Below are positions 11,850 to 27,800 of a stretch of 64,000 nt of DNA, piece by piece. Numbering within the stretch: the first letter of the stretch is position 1; each line of letters opens with the position of its first letter. This DNA is from Coenobita brevimanus. Lineage: Eukaryota > Arthropoda > Malacostraca > Decapoda > Coenobitidae. Both the position numbers and the translations under genes were made by a program. A model generated the notes under the pieces. It had not been told where the DNA came from. It ran no database searches and saw only the letters and a list, made by a program, of their open reading frames with translations. Where the stretch lies: positions 15,085,684 through 15,149,683 of the forward strand of contig CM064663.1 of the NCBI GenBank assembly GCA_032717465.1. The letters are read 5' to 3'.

Positions 11850-14832
11850 AAGAATTATTATTATTTTTTTAATCCGAAGGAGAAGGAACCATAGGCCACA
11901 AGCCCGCAATAACTGTTCCTTCCATGAGAAGAACAAAATACAAGAGATAGTCAAATTCAAGATCCGATCATTAAGAGATGCCTGGACACACTGCATTTGA
12001 AAGACTGGGGATCATAGGAAGTAGGAAATACAGACAGAGGTAGACAGTTCCAGACCTGACCTGTTGCATAAATGAAGGACTTGGAGTAACGGTTAACTCT
12101 TGCATTGGAGAGTTGGACAGAAAAGGAATGAGAGTTTGCTGCTAGACGGGTGCTACGTGCCCGTCGTAAGGGTGGAGGAAAGCATACAGAGAGTTCAGAG
12201 GAGCAGTGACCATTGAAGTAGCAATAGAAAAGAGATAAAGATGCAACACTGCGGCGAAGAGACAGAGGTTGAAGGGAGTCAGTAAGAGAAGGAGAGTTAA
12301 TGAGACGAAAAGCCTTTAACTCCACCCTATTGAGAAGAGCTGTACGTGGGGAACGTTCCCACAAATGAGAGTTGTACTTCACATAGGGGCTGATAAATCC
12401 CATGTATAGAGTCAACAATTGTGCAGGGGTAAAAATGGAACAGAGTCGGCTTAGCACACTTAATTTCTTGGAAGCAGATATTACAAGACATATAATATGA
12501 TCTTTCAAAGACAAGTCCCGAATAAACGAAACCTCAAGCAAATTCAGGGATGATGCAGGATTGAGCTGAATATTATTAAACATTCGTGGGTACACCTGTG
12601 GAAGATTTTGTCAGGTTGATAGGTGTAAGAACTGAGTCTTTGATGCATTAAAAACAACAAGATTATTTTTACCCCAGTTAGAGATACAAGCCAAGTCAGA
12701 CACTTGGTGTGCCATAGCCTCAGCCCTTGTTTGTTAAAGTATCGCCAACGTCTCGAAAGGAGGATGACCATGAGTCTGAAAGGTAGGTGAGAAGATCGCC
12801 AGTGGAGCGTCCCTAACGTAACCCATACTGACGATCAGAAAGAAGGTTGTGATAGGAAAGATGCTTTAAAATTTTGCTGTTAAGAATTGACTCGAAAACT
12901 TTTGAGATACAGGATGTTAAAGCAATTGCACGATAGTCAGAGGGTTGGGAATGGTCACCCTTCTTTGGTGCTGGCTGAATGAGAGCAAACTTCCAGCAAG
13001 AAGGAAAGGTACAAGTTGACAGACAAAGGCGAAAGAGTTTGCCTAGGCAGGGTGTAAGCACAGAAGCACAGTTCTTGAGAACAACAGGAGGGACTCCATC
13101 AGGCCCATATGCCTTGTCAGTATTGAGGCCTGTGATGGCAGAAAATACATCAGCTGAAGAAATTTTAATGTCAGCCATGAGGAAGTCAGAGGGGGGAAGT
13201 AATGGAGGAACAGCACCAGCATCGTCTAAGGTGGAATTGGAGAAGAAAGTCTGAGCGAAGAGATCTGCTTTATCTGTAGAAGAAAGAGCTACAGAACCAT
13301 AAGAGTAGGAAGAAGGAGGGAAGGATGATGAGGTAAAGTTGTTAGAAAGGTTTTTGGCAAGGTGCCAGAAGGAGCAGGAAGAATTCGAGTTGGAGAGATG
13401 AGAGCATTTAGTACAGATAAAATTATTTTTACCAGAATGAAGAACAGACTTAGCACGATTCTGGGCAGAAATGTATTAAAGATGTCATTCAGGGGTGGGT
13501 TGGCTCCAGTACCTTTTATAGGCCCTCTCCTTGTTGCGGACAGCATTAGAACGAGCGTGCTTAAACCAAGGCTTTCTTGCATTAGTGAAAGGATATGAGA
13601 AAGGAATGTATGCTTACATGCCAGAGAGAATAACCTCCGTAATGTGCAAGGCACACTCACATGGCTCCCGGTCATGGAAGCAATAATCATTCTAGGGAAA
13701 ATCAAAGAATAACTACCTGAGGGCACCACAATCTGCAGCTCCAAAGTGCCACAGACGACATTTCTTTGGAGGGTCCACAGGCCGTACCAGAGCGATAGGA
13801 CAGGTTATGGTGATAAGGTTGTGATCGGAGGAGCCCAACGGAGAGAAAAGATTAACAGTGTATGCAGAAGGATTAGTTGTAAGGAAGAGATCAAGTATGT
13901 TGGAGCTCCTTCCAAGGCGGTCAGGGATACGAGTAGAGTGCTGTATAAGCTGCTCTAGGTCATTAAGGATAGAAAAGGTGTAGGCTTGTTCACCAGGTGG
14001 ATCCGTGAAAGGAGAGGACAGCCAAAGGCGGTGGTGAACATGGAAATCTCCTAGAATGGAGATTTCAGAGAAAGGAGAAATGGATAGAATGTGTTCCATT
14101 GTAGAAGTAAGACAGTCGAAGAATTTTTGATAGTCAGTAGAATTAGGGGATAAGTAAACAGCGCATATTTTTAAGTCAGAGAATGACAGGAAAGCCGAAG
14201 CCAGAGTGTAGAGAATTCAGAAGAATCGAGTTCAGGAACACGAGAGCAAGATAAGTCGTTGCGTATATATACACAACAGCCACCTTTGTCTTTGAAATGA
14301 GTATAGAGAAAGTAGGAGGTTACAGAAAAGGGTTTGCTGTCAGTTGCCTCAGACAGCTGAGTCTCAGTTAGGAAAAGAAGATGAGGTTTAGAGGAGGAGA
14401 GATGGTTCTCAACAGAGGGAAAGTTGGAGGAAAGGCCACGAATGTTGTAGAAATGAAGAAGTGAGTCGGACAGTGGTTCCAGGCCGCTCGAGTCGTCGCC
14501 GGGAGAGGGGCGGAACATGGGGGCATTTATGTTTCCCCCTCCGCCCGGAGACTGAGAGGCTATGTAATTCAAAGCCATGATTATATTTTTGAATTTTGGA
14601 AAAGGAAATGTAGTGTGTACTGTGCATGTAGTTTGGTGTTGATAGAGAAACCTGTATTGGAGAGCATGCTGGCCTACTCTCTGTGTTACTGAGTCACTGA
14701 AAAAGTTCAGCAAAGGGGGATGGTCAGGAACTAGTCCCAAGGGTTGATGAAACGGAAGCTCCAGCTCTCCCTGTCATCAGCTTTCCATCCACCTTGGGAG
14801 TACTGACCTGCTCGACTGGTGCTACAGTCTAC
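11850..14832 (-). mobile_element. Jockey-group LINE, copy 1 ('family J'), nested, internally deleted
   Basis: A minus-strand LINE with endonuclease and RT fragments. Reading leftward: endonuclease start with SLLHFYNIRGLSSN, LLFLTETQLSEA and GGCCVYIRNDLS (about 14230-14480); central pieces [17 protein letters not shown] and [10 protein letters not shown] (about 13810-14060); RT fingers DKAYGPDGVPPVVLK, KKGDHSQPSDYRAIALTSC, DRQYGLR (12813-13120); then the C-terminal region NNIQLNPASSLNLL..ALLNRVELKAFRLINSP (11957-12595). About 400 bases that code for the catalytic palm (including YADD, present in the copy at 47909-49079) are missing near 12735-12820. Its 3' end is an A-rich/(AAT)n tail at about 11850. 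It lies inside the CR1/L2-like LINE: copy 2 of that host has no insert at this site. Confidence 0.85.
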
Positions 14833-14938
14833 TGCAGGAAGTTATAGTAACTACACTCAGAAATCATTATCATCAGGTTTGGATAGATGCAACAAGATTT
14901 ACAAAGGTATTATCAACAGTTTAACCATTTGAGTAGAT

Positions 14939-15664
14939 CAGTGTTTCTCAACTGGTGGTCCACGGTGACTTTTTGGGTGGTCCACAGGACGTTCACTATA
15001 TTTGGTAATAAACTGGAGATTGGTGCATATATTTTTAAAGTTATTGAAATTTCAGTACAAAAAATTTTATCAAAATAAATAATTGGCCATTCATTTTATT
15101 GTATTATTCCTATTCATTATTCCAGTATGATTGGTACTTACCCAAATCTGTCAACACATGCAGTCAGATGTCTTCTGCCATTTTTATCAACTTCCATGTG
15201 TGAGAGGAGATTTTATGTTTGTTGCACTTTAAGTCCAAACAGAACAATCGGCTTGCAGTGGAAAGCAATATTCATTGTGCATTATCAAGTACCACTCCTA
15301 ACATTGAAAAGCTTGTCAGTGAGAAGAGAATCCAAAAGTCTGCTTGCAAAGAAAAATGTTAGTTGTATACTCCTACATAATTTCAAAATTCTATTTGCTA
15401 GAAATAAATTTCACAGCAAAATGTTTGAGAAGTATTCATGTACTTCCTGGAGATTATGTTTGGAAGAAATATATTTCAGACCAAAATGTCAATTGTCTGC
15501 TATTTTATATCATTTCTCAAAATTCTGTTTGTAAGAAATATATTTCCAACCAAAATGTTTGTTGTCTATGCTTTATTTATCATTACTTAAAAATGGAATG
15601 GTCCACGATATCTTTTTTTAATTGGGCTGGTGGTCCATGGCCTGAAACAAGTTGAGAACCACTG
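14939..15664 (+). mobile_element. Small hAT element with transposase remnant
   Basis: 726 bases with ends CAGTGTTTCTCAACTGGTGG and the inverse of CAGTGGTTCTCAACTTGTTT. The flanks are GAGTAGAT (14931-14938) and GTGTAGAT (15665-15672), an 8-base duplication with one change. The second LINE copy has a single GTGTAGAT at the matching place (about 42828-42835, minus strand), which proves the insertion. Inside, LLPFLSTSMCERRF (about 15175-15210) is the hAT C-terminal dimerisation motif; the rest of the transposase is gone. The body is AT-rich with repeated AAGAAATATATTTC units (15465-15555). Confidence 0.92.
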
Positions 15665-15857
15665 GTGTAGATACATCCACTCAGGCACCTCAAAATGTGC
15701 AGGCGATGATACAGGACAGAACAAGCGATTATAAAGCGGTGGTATGTGATAGTACAAAAAACTGTTATAATAGTATAGCACAGAGTTCCCAGTTAGTAAC
15801 AAAATAAAATATAATAAGTCCCAAGGTAGAGGTAAAACTACTCTTATTAACCTGAAG

Positions 15858-21571
<5,714 letters not shown>

Positions 21572-21628
21572 TAGATAGATAGATAGATAGATATATGTGC
21601 ATATATATATATATATATACATATATAG
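21572..21628. repeat. (GATA)n/(TA)n microsatellite
   Basis: Simple repeat between the 5' end of LINE family B and the truncated 5' end of the next LINE. Confidence 0.93.
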
Positions 21629-23937
21629 ATTGACCACATTGCAATTAGCAGAAGGTATAGGAGTTATTTGCAAGATGTTTGCCTAAGGAGGGGCGCAGAT
21701 ATAGGTAGTGATCATCAACTTGTTGTGTCAAAGATTAAAATAAAACTTAAGAGAAACGTTAATGGTAATTGTACAGGAGGTAATAATTATGATTTTGATG
21801 AGATGAGAAGTGATGAGAGCACGAGGGAAAAGTTTCGGTGCGAATGTAGAAACAAGTTTCTAGTCCTGCAGACTTTGATGGAATCTGAAGACAATGATAT
21901 TAATCAAATGTGGAGAGAGGTAAAAGAGGTTTTGCATGAGAGTGCTAAGGTTACTATTAAGAAAAAGGGAAAAGCGAGAAGGAAAAAGTGGATGTCAGAT
22001 GAAACATGGAATGTATTTCAGAAAAGGAAAGAAGCTAAGTTACGAAGTGAAGAACAACATGTTGATGGCCAGGTGATTGAAGTACATAGAGCAAAGTATT
22101 GGAGTTTACATTCTGAAGTAAAAAGACTCGTTAGACGTGATAAGAGGAGACTATATGATGAAAAGGCGACAGAGACAGAAATCAAATTAAGTAAAAATGA
22201 CGGTCAGAGCACAAGAGCAGCGTATCAGGCCATAAAGGAGTTAACTGGGACTGAAAAGAGAAGGAAGGAAATACCTGTACGAGATAGAAATGGTAATTTG
22301 ATGACTAAAGATTTGGATATAAAAGGAAGATGGAAAGAGCACTTTGAATCTGTTCTAAATAGACCAATCCCAGCTGAAGAGGACATTTTGTCAGCCGAGA
22401 GAGATTTGCAGATAGAAACAGGGGATATAACTTTGGAAGAGGTAGCAAAATCTATAAAGGAGTTAAAGAATTTTAAGGCTCCAGGTGAGGATGGAATATT
22501 CCCTGAAATGCTTAAGGTGGAAAATGACGAGTTGATGAATGCACTTTTGAAACTTTTTGATGTGGCTTGGGATAATGGTGGAATTCCAGAAGAGTGGAAA
22601 AATGGAGTGATTATAAAAATACCAAAAAAGGGAGATTTAAGTGTGTGTGGCAACTGGAGGGGGATAACTTTGACACCTGTAATTGCAAAAGTCTTTTCCA
22701 AAATCTTGTTGAACAGAATAGAGCCAGTAATTGATAAAATTTTAAGAGAAGAACAAGCGGGATTTAGCAAGGGTCGAGGTTGTAATGATCAGATTTTTAT
22801 TGTAAGGCATCTAATGCAACAAGCTAATGAGATGAAAATGCCACTTAACATGTGTTTTGTGGATTTTGAAAAGGCGTTTGATAGTGTTTCACGTGGAGCT
22901 ATTTTGAAAATTATGAGATTCTATGGTATACCAGAAAAGTTTGTAAATATTATTAGAAGCCTGCATGAAGGTACTTTTTGTAAGGTAATGGTGGGTAGTT
23001 CTTTGAGTGATCCATTTCAAGTTAGGTCAGGAGTGATTCAAGGAGGAGTTCTTTCGCCATTGTTGTTTGTTTTGGTTATGGATTATGTTATGAAAAAGGT
23101 TGTAAGGAGAACAGGTGCAGGAATTAACTGGAAAGAAAATAAGCTGATGGATTTGGACTATGCTGATGATATTGTACTGATTTGCGGAAGTATTTACGAG
23201 ATGCAGAGGGTGCTCGATTGTCTGGTGGAGGAAGGAGAAAAAGTGGGATTGGTAATAAATTGTGGAAAGACTGAAATTATTAATATGAACGTGGAGAACC
23301 AAATCGATTGTGTAATTGGGAATAATGTGGTGAAGAATGTAGAAAACATTAAATATCTGGGAACGATTGTATCATCTAGTGGATCATTAAACAATGAAAT
23401 TGAGGAGAGGATTAGACAGGCTTGGCGAGCTGTTGGAATGTTGAAATCTGTTTGGAATAATAATATGCTTTCGGTACATACTAAAGTGAAAATTTACAAG
23501 TCCATGGTTAGACCCATTTTAATTTACGGGCATGAGTCATGGTACAGTACAATTGCAACAGATCAGAAAGTATTAGGATTTGAGAATAAAATTCTGAGAA
23601 GGATTCTTGGGGTAAAGTGGCAAGACAGAGTTACAAATGAAAGAGTAAGGGATATTACGAGAGTGGAACCAGTTAATGAATATGTGAGACGGTCTCGCTG
23701 GAAGTGGCTGGGGCACATATACAGAAAAGAAGGTTGTTTAATACAGGATGTGCCAGAGTGGATTGCTAGAGGAAGAAGAGGTAGAGGTAGGCCGAGGGAA
23801 ACCTGGTTGAGGACAATGAAAAAGAAGCAGGAGAGGAGTGTTGGTGGGACCTGAAGGAGATGGCAAGAGACAAATATTGGTGGAGAGAGTTCATTGAGAC
23901 CCTATGCATCCCGTGGGGTGCCACAGGAAATGATTGA
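21629..23937 (+). mobile_element. RTE-like LINE, copy 2, 5'-truncated, long open frame
   Basis: The frame is open from 21629 (IDHIAISRRYRSYL) to a stop at 23854, about 742 residues. The codon at 21668 is TTG, not a real start; the protein was cut at its 5' end during insertion. It holds the end of the APE endonuclease (GADIGSDHQLVVSKI, with catalytic His), a linker with RWKEHFESVLNRP, and a full RT: FKAPGEDGIFPEMLK, EEQAGFSKGRGCNDQIF, CFVDFEKAFDSV (catalytic Asp), SGVIQGGVLSPLLFVLVMDY and MDLDYADDIVLICG (YADD intact, about 23155). One missing A in the run at about 23818 shifts the frame and removes the last ~35 residues seen intact in copy 1. The 3' end ATGATTGATATATA passes into (TA)n. It is the best-preserved RT of its family here, but lacks most of the endonuclease. 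Confidence 0.92.
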
Positions 23938-23950
23938 TATATATATATAT

Positions 23951-23983
<33 letters not shown>

Positions 23984-23996
23984 CAGATATATGTGC

Positions 23997-24063
<67 letters not shown>

Positions 24064-24113
24064 TAGATAGATAGATAGATAGATGTGCATATATAGATAG
24101 ATAGATAGATATA

Positions 24114-24145
<32 letters not shown>

Positions 24146-24172
24146 GATAGATAGATAGATAGATATAAAGGA
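23935..24172. repeat. (TA)n/(GATA)n microsatellite block
   Basis: Alternating TA and GATA runs with ATGTGCATA interruptions, starting at the 3' end of the RTE-like LINE and ending at the truncated 5' end of the next LINE. Confidence 0.95.
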
Positions 24173-24611
24173 CATGTTACGGATGGCGATGTGGAATGTA
24201 AAGGGTGCAAATGATGAGGTGAAATAGAGGGATTGTCCAGGTGCTTGAGGGTGCGAAAGTGGATGTATGTGGAAATGGCGAGGTGAGAAGCTAAATGGCG
24301 AGGTGAGAGTGTAAGAGAATGGGAGTATGGATTGGGGTATATGTGCAGAAGTATGTCAGAATGAGAGGGCAAAAGAATGAGTGTGTTTTGTTGTGAGTAA
24401 CAGATGGATGGAGAATAGAAGAGAGTATGGATCAGTTGGCTCAAGGATTGTGTAGGTAAGACTGAAAGTTGGACTACAAATGTGGGCGATTGTGTGTCTG
24501 CATGCGCCAATGCAAGATCGTGCAAGCAGAGTGAATGAAGAGTTCTGGACAAATGTGGAAGTGTGCATGGAAACGTTTGAAAGGAATAAGAGAGTGTTTT
24601 TGAATGGAAAT
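24173..24611 (+). mobile_element. LINE 'family C', host copy, 5' segment (split by insertion)
   Basis: The 5' part of a plus-strand family C LINE, coding for the start of the APE endonuclease with several breaks: [12 protein letters not shown] (about 24190), [13 protein letters not shown] region, YGSVGSRIV region, VGLQMWAIVCLHAPMQDRA (24470-24520) and EEFWTNVEVCMETFERNKRV. It stops at codons for LNGN, equal to LIGD in the intact family, and resumes at 27801. Between them lies a family C copy in the opposite orientation. The left edge is truncated next to GATA repeats. Confidence 0.85.
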
Positions 24612-27600
24612 CTATCTATCTATCTATTGCCAGACGCCTCAATCCCGTTTGGGGTGGCCACAAACAAATCGCCTCCAAGTCGCCCTGTCCCCCACCATTT
24701 CACTGCCCTGCTCCCAACTCACACCCCCCTCTCTCATATACCTCTCCACCCCATCCCTCCATCTCATCCTCGGCCTCCCCCTCCCTCTTCCCCCCTCCAC
24801 CTCACTCACATACACTCTCTTCGTCAGTCTTTCACCCTCCATCCTCTCCACATGGCCAAACCACCTCAGTGTGTTCCTCATAACGCTTCCTATCACATCC
24901 ACATCCACACCACAACGCTCCTTTATATCCTCATTCGTCAGCCTGTCTCTCCACGTGACTCCACAGGCTCCTCTTAAATAACTCATTTCCACTGCTCTCA
25001 CTCTTGACTTGTGTCCTTCCAACAATGTCCAAGCTTCACTTCCGTACGTTAGAGTTGGTATCACAATACTGTCATGTAGTAACTTTTTCACTTCCATGCT
25101 CACTTCCCTGTTTCTTATCACTGCTTTCAAGGAACCAGCAACCTTTCTTCCCTGCTGTACCCTTTCAAGCACTTCACCCTCCAAACCTCCATCCTTACTC
25201 ATCACACTACCCAAATACTTAAATGTACTCACACTTTCCAATTCCTCACCATCTAACCTCGCTGTACATTCACTAACTTCACCTCTCTCAAAGACCATCA
25301 CTTTACTCTTCCCTACATTCACCTTTAGGTTCCGTTTCTTACACACTCTCTCAAACTCATCCACCAAGCCTTGCAGCTCCCCTTCGTCTTCACTCAACAA
25401 CACAGTATCATCTGCAAACAATAGTACAGGGAGTTTCCAAACACTATCCTCTCTCACCAGGGCCACTCCAACATCCACTACCCTTCCTTGTACCTCTTAT
25501 ATTACCCATCCATGTACAAATTGAACAACCATGGAGACATGACACATCCCTGTTTCAAACCAACTTTCAAAGAGAAAAATTCACTTAGTTCACCATCCAC
25601 ACGCACTGCAGCCTTCGCACCATCGTACATACTCTTCACAGCATTCAACAACTTCCCATCTACTCCATATATTCTTAACACTTTCCACAATCCTTGTCTA
25701 TCCACCCTGTCATATGCTTTCTCCAAATCCATGAAAGCCGCATACAACTTCTTTCCCTTCTCTAGAAACTTTTCCACTAAAGATCTAAGAATGAATATCT
25801 GATCTACACAACCTCTTCCCTTCCTAAAGCCTCCCTGTTCTTCCCCAACTAATTTCTCTGTTCTTTCTCTAACTCTGTCTATAAGTATCCTACCATACAC
25901 TTTTCCTATTATACTAAGAAGACAAATGCCCCTATGATTACCACACACTTCTTTTTCCCCTTTTCCTTTGTACAAGGGAATAATTATACCTGACTTCCAA
26001 TCCTCCGGGACTCTACCGTCCTCCCAGGCCAATCTGCACATCTTCCACATCCATTCTATTACCATCTCTCCCCCATGCTTCAGCATTTCACCACACACTC
26101 CATCAATTCCTGGGGCTTTCCCCGATTTAACTTTCTTCATTGCTTCCACAACTTCTATCCTACTGATTTCTTCCTGTCTTCTCACCTCCCTCCTTCTCCC
26201 AGCCATTCCCCAGCCACTTATACTGGCATTACTTCCATCCTCTACGTTCAACAATTCCTTAAAGTGTTCTCTCCATCTGCTCACTTTTTCTCCCTTCTCC
26301 ACTAGTAATCTACCATTTTTATCTTTCACTCCCCTGCTAACTTCACTTCCACCCTGTCTTACTCTTTTCACTTCTCTCCAGAACATTTTCTTACAGTCCC
26401 TCCACTTTACACTCAAATTCCTTCCAAATTCCTCATCCACTCTCTTCTTACTCTCTCTTACTAATCTTTTCACCTCTCTCTTCCTTTCCACATATAACTC
26501 TCTCTTCCGCCTCTCAACTTCTTCCACGCCCCTATTTCTCACCCATTGATTGTATGCTTTCTTCTTTTGTGCCACAGCCTGTTTCACCTCTTCAGTTCAC
26601 CACGCTGTTCCTTGCACCCCCCTCCGTCTTCTCTTCCTTCCACACACCACATCACATGCTGCACATATTTCTTCTGTAAATATCTTACACACACCTTCCA
26701 CGTCTCCCATCTGCTCCAATTCATATTTGCCCAATCGTTCCTCCACTTCTTTCTTATACACCGCCTTTTTCTCATCCTCTTGTAACCTTTCCACTCTCCT
26801 TGCAACTACTCCTTCCTCTCGTCTTTCCCTTCTTCTATTCCTCCATCTCACTTGCATCCTAATTCTGGCCACCACCAAGTAGTGGTCAGAAAGTCCACTC
26901 CCCCAACCTCTATACACTCTTGCATCCTTTACACATCTTCGCATCCTTTCATCCACACACACATAATCAATCATTGCCTTCCTTTCATTCAGTTCACCAC
27001 CCACCCTTCTCATCACTCGCCATGTATACCTGTGGATCATTTTATGCCTGAAGAAGGTATTGGCTATCACCAACCCCCTCCCAGCACAAATGTCCACTAA
27101 CGCACTCCCATTCTCATCTATCTCGGCAGGCACACCCCACTCACCAACTATTCCATCCACCTTCACATTACCAACTTTACCATTCATATCACCAATCAGA
27201 AACACTCTCTCATTCCTTCCAAACTTTTCCATGCACACTTCCACATTTGTCCAGAACTCTTCTCTCACTCTTCTAGCACGATCTTGCGTTGGCGCATACA
27301 CACACACAATCGCCCACATTTGTATTCCAACTTTCAACTTTACCCACACAATCCTTGACCCAACTGATCCATACTCTCTTATGCTCTTCTTCCATCTTTT
27401 ACTCACAACTATACACACTCCTTCCTTTGCCCTCTCATTCTCATCTACTCCTGCACATATACCCCATCCATACTCCCATTCTCTCACACTTTCTCCTCCC
27501 CATTTTGTTTCAGTTATTCCACATACATCCACTTTCGCACCCTCAAGCACCTGGACAATCTCTCTCTCTTTCACCTCATCATTTGCTTCTCTTACATTCC

Positions 27601-27800
27601 ATGTACTCATTACCAAGTCCTTTGTCCGGTCCTGGGTCGTCATCGTTTGGTCAGTCCTTGTCCGAGGCTTCTTGTTTGTTTTTTTAGTTAGCTGTTTTCC
27701 GGGGAGGGGCACTAACCCTCCGCCAACCCTTTTAGTCGCCTTTTACGACAAGCAGGGATACTGGGGGAGTATTCTTGAAAACCCCCCTACCCCCAGGGGT
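24612..27800 (-). mobile_element. LINE 'family C', inserted full-length copy
   Basis: A 3189-base minus-strand RTE-like LINE inserted in another family C copy. Flanks share AAAT (24608-24611 and 27801-27804), a probable short target duplication. The 5' end (27800) has a GC-rich leader with CTGCTTGTCGTAAAAGGCG (about 27735-27755). The 3' end is GGCGTCTGGCAATA followed by (GATA)n. It carries one coding region, close to intact. Confidence 0.92.
24639..27712 (-). pseudogene. Family C endonuclease-reverse transcriptase, one nonsense and one frameshift
   Basis: A single large protein, as in RTE elements, that would nick DNA and copy its RNA. From Met 27712 (or the later Met at about 27609) the APE endonuclease shows STWNVREAND, ITETKWGG (catalytic Glu), VCVYAPTQDRA, LIGDMNGKVGN and GLSDHYLVVARI (catalytic His). 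A TGA at 26597 stands where the sister copy has TGG. The same frame continues from 26587: SRWREHFKELLN, GKAPGIDGVCGEMLK, GGFRKGRGCVDQIF, AFMDLEKAYDRVDRQGLWKV, GLKQGCVMSPWLFNLYMDG. A lost G near 25502 shifts the frame, and from 25478 come LLFADDTVLLSED (FADD box), FKYLGSVMSKDG, IPTLTYGSEAW and GRGRGRPRMRWRDG. All main catalytic residues are kept, so this copy is probably young. Confidence 0.92.
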
